Shown here piece by piece: positions 38,201 through 47,200 of a stretch of 64,000 nucleotides of DNA; position 1 is the stretch's first letter; each line of letters starts with the position of its first letter. The translations under genes were made by a program, and so were the position numbers. The notes under the pieces are model-generated. The model was not told where the DNA came from. It was given only the letters and a program-made list of their open reading frames with translations, and searched no databases. This DNA comes from Elusimicrobiota bacterium (GTDB lineage Bacteria > Elusimicrobiota > Elusimicrobia > UBA1565 > UBA9628), in assembly GCA_016218545.1 (NCBI GenBank), contig JACRDQ010000030.1, positions 186,001 through 250,000 of the forward strand. Reading direction: 5' to 3'.

Positions 38201-41200
38201 GTCTCGGTGAACCCCAGCGACAACATCGGCGGCAAGGATATCCGGCTCAACGACAAGGGCGCCATCAACGGGTCCATCTACGTCTCCTCTTCCGTGACCG
38301 CGGGCAGGGTCTACGTGCTCGCGGGACGCGGCCCGGCCGGCGCGCCCGAGACCGTGGTCGAGAACTTGGCGGAGGTCCAGATCTGGCCGCCCGTGCCCGC
38401 CGGCGGCCTCTTCTACGACATCGGCATGCTCAGGCCCGGCTCGGACTACAGCATCTGGGCCTTCCTGGACCTCAACGATAACAAGTACGCGGACGGCAGC
38501 GAGCCGTTCTTCCAGACCTTCAGCTCCAATACCGTGGTCACCACCGGGACCTACTCGAGCTTCAGCTTCGGCCTGAGCCAGCCCATGGCCCCTCCGGCGG
38601 TCCCGAACTTCACGTCCCAGTCCGACACCGTTGATTCCGTGATGTTCGCCTGGAACCCTGTCCAGGGCGCGAGCTCCTATGAGCTCCGCACCATCGGCGG
38701 AGCGCTACGCCAGTCCTTGGCGCATCCCACGACCTACTACCAGCATACGGGCCTGGGCCCGAACCAGTCCTCGGACATCCGCCGCATCATGGCCGTCAAC
38801 CCCGTGGGCACGGGTCCGGCCGTGGACCTGCCCGCATACCGGTACTCCCTGGCGGCCCTGCCGACGGGACTCAACGCCCTGAACGTCTACCAGAGCAGCG
38901 CCACGCTCGCCTGGGGCTTCAACGGCAACCCGGTGGGCACCTGGTACGAGCTGCACCGCGCCACCGCCCTGCCCGACCAGGTCACGCCCGCCCAGTTCGT
39001 CATGGTGGGCTCGACCACGCTCTCGAACTTCACGGACGTCGGCCTGACGCCTTCTGCGACCTATTTCTGGAGGCTCTACAGCAGGAATTCCCACGGCTAC
39101 TCCACCGGCCCCACGGCCAGCGTGTCCTCCTCCGCTCTGCCCGGCCAGGCCGCCTTCTCGGTCGCGGGCACGGTCAGCTACTTCGGCCTGCAGCCCGGCT
39201 CCATGTACGTCGAGGCCAACACCTCGCCGCTCTTCGCCGGCGCTCCCGCGGCCCGGATCGTGATGCCGAGAGTGGACTCTCAGCCCTTCTTCACGCCCTT
39301 GGCGGCCGGGGGGAACCACTATGTCCGCGGCTATGCGGACGCCAACGGCGACGGAGCTTTGAGCCCCGGCGAGGACGTGGGTTACTTCGGCGGGCTCAAT
39401 CCCGCCGCCATCAATGTGGTCGGCCAGGAGACGGGCAAGGACTTCTCCATCCAGATCGACACGGTGGCGCCGTCGTATCCGGGAGGCCTCGTGGCTGCGG
39501 TGGGGATCAATCAGGTCATGCTGACCTGGGGCCGGCCGACCACGAACGCCAACGGCTCCTACCTGTGGGACCTCTACGGCTTCCGCGTGGAGCGCTCCAG
39601 CGGCACGCCGGGCGCGGTCTACGAGAACCTGACCCCGACCCCGCTCTCGAGCGCCACCGCGACGTACACGGACTACGCCCCCTTGGCGGGCCTGAACATG
39701 TACCGCGTGCGCGCCTATGACTGGGGCTTGAACCTCTCCTCCGCGACGCCTCCGGTCTCGGTGACCCCGAGCCAGGGCGGCAGCATCCTCGGCTTCCTCA
39801 GCACCCACACCGCGACCACCGCGGGCATGTTCCGGCTGAGGCTTTCCACGCGCCCCGAGGCCGGGCTCAACTCCTGGGTCGGCGAGCGCAGCCTCGTGGC
39901 CCAGAGCTCGTTCAGCTTCACGGGCCTCTCCACCGGGACCTACTACCTGCGCGCGTTCCGGGACGTCAACAATGACTTCATCCCCAACCTCAAGACCGAG
40001 CCCTCGGGCGCGTTCGGCGGCATCAACACCGCCTACCCCATCTATCTTTTCAGCGGCAACTCGGTCCCGGGCAGCAACATCGCGGTCTGCGACCGCGTGC
40101 CCCTGGTCATGACCTCCACCGGCGCGGCCAAGCTCGGCATGGCCCTCTCGGCCGGGGACTGCCCGGCCCGGGACAAGGGCCCCGGCTTCACGACGGACCT
40201 CTATGCCCTGGAAGTGGGCGGAGGCGCGGCAGGCTCCGTGGGCGTGGGCACCGAGGTCGAGATCCGCCTCAACGCCCCGACCTTCGAGGAGGAGGTCTTG
40301 GTCCTCGATCCCAACGGCGCCATGGTCGCCCGCGGCAACGACCCCTACGGCGTCATGGTCCGGCTCCTGCTGAACACGACCGGCACCTACCTCATCGAGG
40401 CCACCTCGTTCATGTCCGGCCAGACCGGGAGCTACGACCTATGGGTCGACCAGCGGCGCTTCTCCGGGAACGTGAGCGGCAGCGTGGGCTACACGGGCGG
40501 CGGCCGCGTCGTGGTCCAGCTCTTCACCTCGCCGCTCGAGAGCGCCCTGCCCGTCCAGACCCTCGACTGGGTCCCCAACGGCCCCTACGCCTTCACGGGC
40601 CTGAGCGACGGCACCTACTATGTGCGCGGCTTCAAGGACGTGAACCTCTCCAGCGCCACGGACCCCGGAGAGCCCGTGGGAGCCTTCGGCCCGATCAGCG
40701 CCCCGACCCCCGTCACCCTCACCGGCGGCGTCTCCAGCCTGGCCGGCGCGCCGGCGGACCTGAGCATCGCCCCGCCGGTGACCGGCTCCGTGAGCGGCTC
40801 GATCCTCTACACGGGCGGCCAGGCCGGCTGGCTCGTGACCGAGGTGGGCAAGGAGATCTGCGACACCTGTGAAGAGATCTCCGTGGTGAGGCGCTCCTCC
40901 CAGGCCGTCAGCGGAGCGAGCAACAACCCTTATGTGGTCGACTTCCTGCCTCCGGCCACGAGCTACATCGTCCGCTCCTTCGTGGACACGAACGGCAACT
41001 TCGAGCCGGACATCATGGAGCCGGTGGCCTCCTCCAAGCCCGTCAGCGTGGTGCCCAACGCCGCGACAGCTCTCTATCTCGAGCTCTTCGAGCCCGGCGC
41101 GGGCGTGTCCGGCGACGCGAGCTTCCAGGGCGCCATCGACACGATGTCGGTCAGCGGGCTCTCGACGAGCACGATCTTCGTGGGCTGGAGCCGCAACCCC

Positions 41201-44200
41201 ACCATGCAGCCCCTCGAGTACACCATGACCCTGGTGCCGACGGGCTGGCCCATGCCCTACGTCAAGACCGGTATCTACGGCGGCGCCTCGTACTACATGG
41301 CGGCCTTCCTCGACATCAACAACAACCAGAACCCGGACGACATGGAAGGTGAGCCCCTGGGCATGGGCGCGCCCGAAGGCTACTCCGGCATCCCGCAGGA
41401 CCCCGTGCAGATCTGGACGCCGCTGAGCGGCGTGACCACGGGCAACGTGGTGATGGCCGGGCCTCCCAACGGCAGGGTCGCCGGCTACGTGTCCGTGTCG
41501 AGCGCCCTGATGCCCACGGCTCCCCTCATGGTCGAAGCCTGGCTGCCGAACTGCAACGGGAGGGGCTGCGGCAATCGCATGCAGGTCGCGCGCCTGGCCA
41601 ACACCACCTACTACGCCTATTCCCTGGGCTCCCTGAGCGCCTCCACGGGCGCGTTCCAGGTCAAAGGCTGGCTCGACCTCAACCTCAACCGCTGGATCGA
41701 TTCCGGCGAGCCTCTGGGACAGGTGTTCAACGTGGTCGTGACCTCGCAGGCGGGCGGCGCTCCCGCTCCCGCGAGCGTGAGCTTCAACGTTTTCGACTCC
41801 GGGTCCATGGGGCCCGGCAACGCGTTCGGCCAGGTCGAAGGCTCGATCAGCTACGGCGGCGCCCAACCCGGCAACTACTTCATCGTCCGCTTCTTCAACA
41901 ACAGCACCTACTACGGCCTGCCGGTCTCGACCTACGCGGTCCCGGCCGCGGCCGTGCCCGGCTCCTTCCCCTTCTTCAAGGGGAACCTGCCGCTGGGGAG
42001 CTACTGGATGGACGCCTACCGCGCTTGGGGCCCGGGCGACCCCTTCAACCCGAGCTTCCAGGCCTACGGCAAGCTCAACGGAGCGGCCTCGGTCACGCTC
42101 ACCGAGACCCAGCCTTACGCCTTCATCGGTCCGGGCTCGGTCTCCGACCCCGGCACGGGCGCGACCGGCTCGGGCTCCATCTCGGGCTCCCTGCGCTACA
42201 ACGGGACCTCCGGCGGAGGCACGGTCCGCGCCTCCTTGAGGCCCATCATCAACGGCGCGCCCTCGGATGCGCCCGTGCGCAACTCGGCCGCGGCCTACGC
42301 CGCCAGCACCGCGTACTCCTTTGCCAACGTCTCCACGGGCCCGTACCTCATCAGCGCCTTCGTGGATTCCGACCAGGACTTCACGCCCGGCCCGACCGAA
42401 CCGGTGGCGTTCTCGTCTTGGACCGGCGCCTGGCTCCTCGGGGCCGGCCTCCCGGACCAGAACCTGGTCCTCTGCGACCGCAAGCCCATCGTGCAGGGCG
42501 CAGACGTCTTCGAGGCCCTGACCTCGACCGATTGCCCGGCGCCTGACCGCGGCGGGGCGTACCAGAAGCTCTACACCTTCCAGGGCACGCGCGGCCAGGC
42601 CGTGACCATCACCCTGAGGGCCCTCGGGTTCACGGACTCCTTCCTGAACCTCTACGACCCGCTCGGCAACCGCGTCATGTTCGACGATGAGAGCGAGGGG
42701 AACGGCAACGCCCGCATCACGGGCTTCGTGCTCCCCAGGGAAGGCCTCTACACGATCGGGGCCTCGGCCTACGCCCCCGGCATCACGGGAGGCTTCAAGC
42801 TCTCCCTGACCGGCGCCTCGGGCATGGGCCAGACCGGCTCCATCGCGGGCTCCGTGGTCTACGACGGCAGCCAGGGCGGCCAGATCATGGTCGCCCTGTT
42901 CAGCTCTTCGACCTTCCAGCCCGAGTACTTCGTGACGGACCGGTCCCTCGTCAGCACGAGGACCTACCTCTTCGACGGCCTCGTGACCGGCGCGAGCTAC
43001 TACCTGGCCGCTTACGTGGACGTGAACTACGACCGCGTGCCGAGCGCGGGCGAGGACAAGGGCATGTTCGGCTCCAACGGCTCCGCCCACGCGATCTTCC
43101 TGCAGAACGGGCAGAACCTGCCGGGCGTCGACATCCCCATCCAGGTCTCCACCGTGGCCTCGTCGTACATGGGCTACATCTCGGGCATCGCGACGTACAC
43201 CGCGACCGCGGACCTCTCGACCCGGCTGATGATCGAGGCCTGGCCCACGGCCGCCATGACCGGTCAGCCCTCCGGCGTGCGCGAGATCCCGGTGACCCTC
43301 ATGACCGGGATCAACTACCTGCCGTACGACATCGGGGTCCCTGGCAACGCCATGTACTACCTGCGCGGCTACCTCGACAACAACCCCACCGACTACATGC
43401 CCTCGCCCTCGGAACCCAAGGGCATCTACGCTCCCTTCCAGGGCGCCGAAGGCGTCTGGGTCCCGGCCGCAGGCTCGGCCGTGGACAGGGACTTCACCAT
43501 GCGCGACGCCGGCATCAATGTCGGCGGTATGATCGCCGGGCAGGGCGCGGCTTCGGTGTGGATCTCCTCGACCCCGTCGGGCGTGCCGCTGCGCCTGACC
43601 CTGACCTATACCGCAGGTCCCGACGGCCTCCTGGCCGGAGGCATGGTCGGCTTCATGGTGCCCCAGGGCTGGGGCATGCCGATGAACCTCGCCCAGGGCG
43701 CGGGCTTGAACGCCCCTGTGGCCAACGGTCCGTCCGTCATGGCGGTCCTGAGCGGGGCCGCGGCCGCGGGAGCGACCAGGACGATCGAGTTCGACACCTG
43801 GGCTCCGTGCTTCCAGGGCTACTCCACCTTCACCGTGGTCTCGGCCAGGGCCGCGGGCACGCCGCCCGCGCCCCTGTTCGCGGGCTCTGCGGCGGTCCGG
43901 GTGGGCGCCGGCTCCGTCGCCTATTTCCAGCCGAAGAACGCCACGTTCGCGGTGCGTCAGAACGAGCTCTCCGACGCGCTGTGGCTTGAGGCCTACGACA
44001 ACTGCGGCAACAAGACCCAGGTGGCCGACCTGGCCGTGGGGCACATCTCCACGGTCACGCTCAACGCCAAGATGTACGTCAGCACCTCGAGCAAGTTCGA
44101 CCCGGACGCGAGCTTCGGGTTCTCGACCTACACGGCCATCTCGACGGCCACGGTCCTGCCTCTTTACTTCGAGGTGGGCTCCTCGTCCAAGAGCTTCTAC

Positions 44201-47200
44201 GTGAAGGCCGCCTCGACGGGGCCGAAGACCGTGGAGACCGTGTTCTACCCGAAGAACGACGACCTGACCAAGCCGAGCACCTTCTACTATGGGTTCGCGG
44301 TCATGCCGGCCAACGCCTTGACGAACGTGGGCGTGTCAGCCGCTCCGTTGGGCGTGGCCGGCTCCTCCGTGACCCTGTATCCCGGAGACCCGACCAAGGC
44401 CAACATGGCCTACTTCTCCTTCACCCTGGGCGACCAGACCATGGGTTGGCGCCTCCTGGTCAGTTCCATGCCGTTCAAGACCGACCTCGAGCCCATCGTG
44501 CTCTGGGAGCGCTGGGGCTCCGGCATGCCCGCCCCCGGAGCAGTCTCCTGGGACGGCCGCTACAGCCCGTGGCTCAACAACGGGGTGCGCGTGCCCAACG
44601 GCGTCTACTACGTCCGCATCGAGGTCGGGTCGGGCATCAAGGACGATTCACTCAAGGTGACGGTCTCCGCTCCCCAGATCGCGGGCAAGGTCTACGACGT
44701 GGGCAAGTCGCCCTCCCTGCCCTTGTCGGGAGTCTCGCTCGACGCCTACGGCCCTAACGCCGGCGGCAAGGCGTGGTCCGACGGCGTCGGCGGCTTCGTC
44801 ATGCCGGGCCTTTCGGCCGGGTGGTACCAGGTCTTCCTCAACAAGACCGACTACCTGTCGGGCTGGGCCTCGGTCAAGCTCGAGAGCAACGGGAGCATCT
44901 CGTCTTGGACCGCGACGTCGGACGCGGTCGGCGTGTCGAGCAACGCGGCCGGCGGGGTGGACTTCGCCATGCGCAGTCCGCCCGTCCTGACCGTGACCGG
45001 CGAGGTCAACGTCTCCTCTCCGACCGACCGGTGGGGGAGCCTTGCCGTGCGCAAGTCCACCTCGTGCTTCGGCGCGGTCAGCGGCGAGACCCTCTGGGGA
45101 CCCCTGCGCCTGAAGGCCGGGACCACGACGTTCGACGACGGCGGACAGTGGGATCCCGCGACCCAGCAGATGGTGGAGCGCCGGTACCTGCGGTTCCAGG
45201 TCGCGGCCGCCACCTACTCGGTCAAGGCCGAGTTCATGGGATTCGCCGCCGCCTGCACGACCATGTACGTGAGCGCGACCGGGGCGTCCGTGAACTTCGC
45301 GGCCTCCTCCTTCGCCAAGAAGTCCTCCATCCTGGGCGCCGTGACAGTGCCGGCGAACGCGGCCGGCATGTACGTGTCGGTCAACGCCATCCCGCTCTCC
45401 ACCGCCACGAACACCGGCGGGTTCGGCGGGGCCTGGCTGCCCGCGGGCGTCCTCACCGGACCCTACGCGGTCACGGGCCTCGACGCTGGGGACTACCTGC
45501 TCAGGGCCAACACCCCGAACTATCCGGCCCAGGCTCTGGGGCCCATGGCCCTGCCTGCCTCCACGGACCTCGGGGGCAAGGACTTTACGTTCACGGCCGG
45601 CCGCCAGATCACGGGCAGCATCTCGGTGCCCGCGGGCGGGGCGGCCGAGGCCGCGGCCATGAGGGTCTACGTCAACGCCTGGTCGCCGGCCGCGTCGTCG
45701 ACGACCTTCGCGTGGACCCAGGTGGACAAGGGCGCGGCCTCGGCTTCGGTGGCCTACGCCCTGAGGGGCCTGGACAACTACACGACCTACCAGATCTTCG
45801 TGCATCTGGAGGGCTCTGAGGGGATGAGCCTCGAGCCGCAGAACGGCATGCCCATGAGCGTCTTCGTCGCCAACGCCGACCTCGCGGGCCAGAACGTGGC
45901 GTTCCTCCAGAGCACCGGGTTCATCGCGGCGCCCATCAAACTGCCCGCGGGCTCGGTGGACTTCGGCAACGTGGACCTCTACGGCACCGTCGTCGCGTCC
46001 CAGCGGCCCGAGGAGGTCGGCCACTCCTTCGAGTTCAGTCCCGTGGCGGCCATGACCCCGGGTTCTTTCGCCTGCCAGAGCGGCGTCTACGCCGGAGGGA
46101 ACTGCCCGGGCGGCGTCAACGTCGCGACCGTGACCGCGGCCAACCTCCCGACCCAGACCGTGGAAGTGACCCTGCATTACAAGACCACGGGCAGGATGCT
46201 CAAGGCCCGCATCTCGGTGACCAACGGCCAGACCACGAACACGCCGGTCTTCGACTTCGACGCTTCTTCCGTGACCTTCAAGGTCTCGGGCGAGATCGCC
46301 AACCAGATCAACAACAGCGTCTTCAAGTCCTCGGCCGCCGGCGCGTTCGCCAACATCAACAGGAACGCCGCGGCCACGGTCTTCCTGACCGACCCGAAGG
46401 GGAACCTCATCAAGGACCCGGGGAACAACAACGTGTCGGTGAGCACCGCGATCCTGGCCATCCGCCAGGAGTTCACGGGCTACAACCTGGCGGTGTCGAC
46501 GACCTTCAAGCCGGCCACGGACCGGTTCGCCTACATCGCGGACTCGGGCGTCTTTGAGCTGGCGAACCTCTCGCCCGGCTCGTATTTTGTCAAGACCGGG
46601 GACCTGAGGGCCTGCGCCTCCTGCACGGTCGCGGTCCCCGGCGTGGGTCAGCTCGTGCACGTGGCCAACATGAACCGCTCCAGCGTGAACTTCACGCTGA
46701 CGGACGGATACGGGGTGAGCGGGAAGATCTTCTTCGACGAGAGCATCGCCACCAGCGCGGTGATCGGCCTGACCGTGCTCAACCGGCGCCTGGAGGTCGT
46801 GCGCTCGACCGTGGTGTACATCGGCGACGCCTCCCTCAACGTGACGGCGAACTCGGTGGACTACTCCCTGCCGAACCTGCCGGCGGGCGAGTTCTACTCC
46901 CTGAGGGCGGTCGACCTGGGCTCTCCGGCCAAGTTCGCGGCCAGGCCCATCCGCTTCCCCGACCCGACCTCCGCTGGCGGGCTGCAATCCGACCTCAGCG
47001 GCCAGGACGTGCTCCTGCAGCGCGGGGCCTTCATCATCGGCCGCATGAAGGACGCCAAGACCGGCGCGATGATCACCGGCGTGAACGCCACGCTCCTGCC
47101 CGAGACCTTCGAGGTCAGAGCCGTGGCCAACCCGTTCGTGGAGGGCGGCTACGTGCTGGCGCAGTCCTCGGTGGCCGGCCGGCCGATCTTCGGCGACGGC

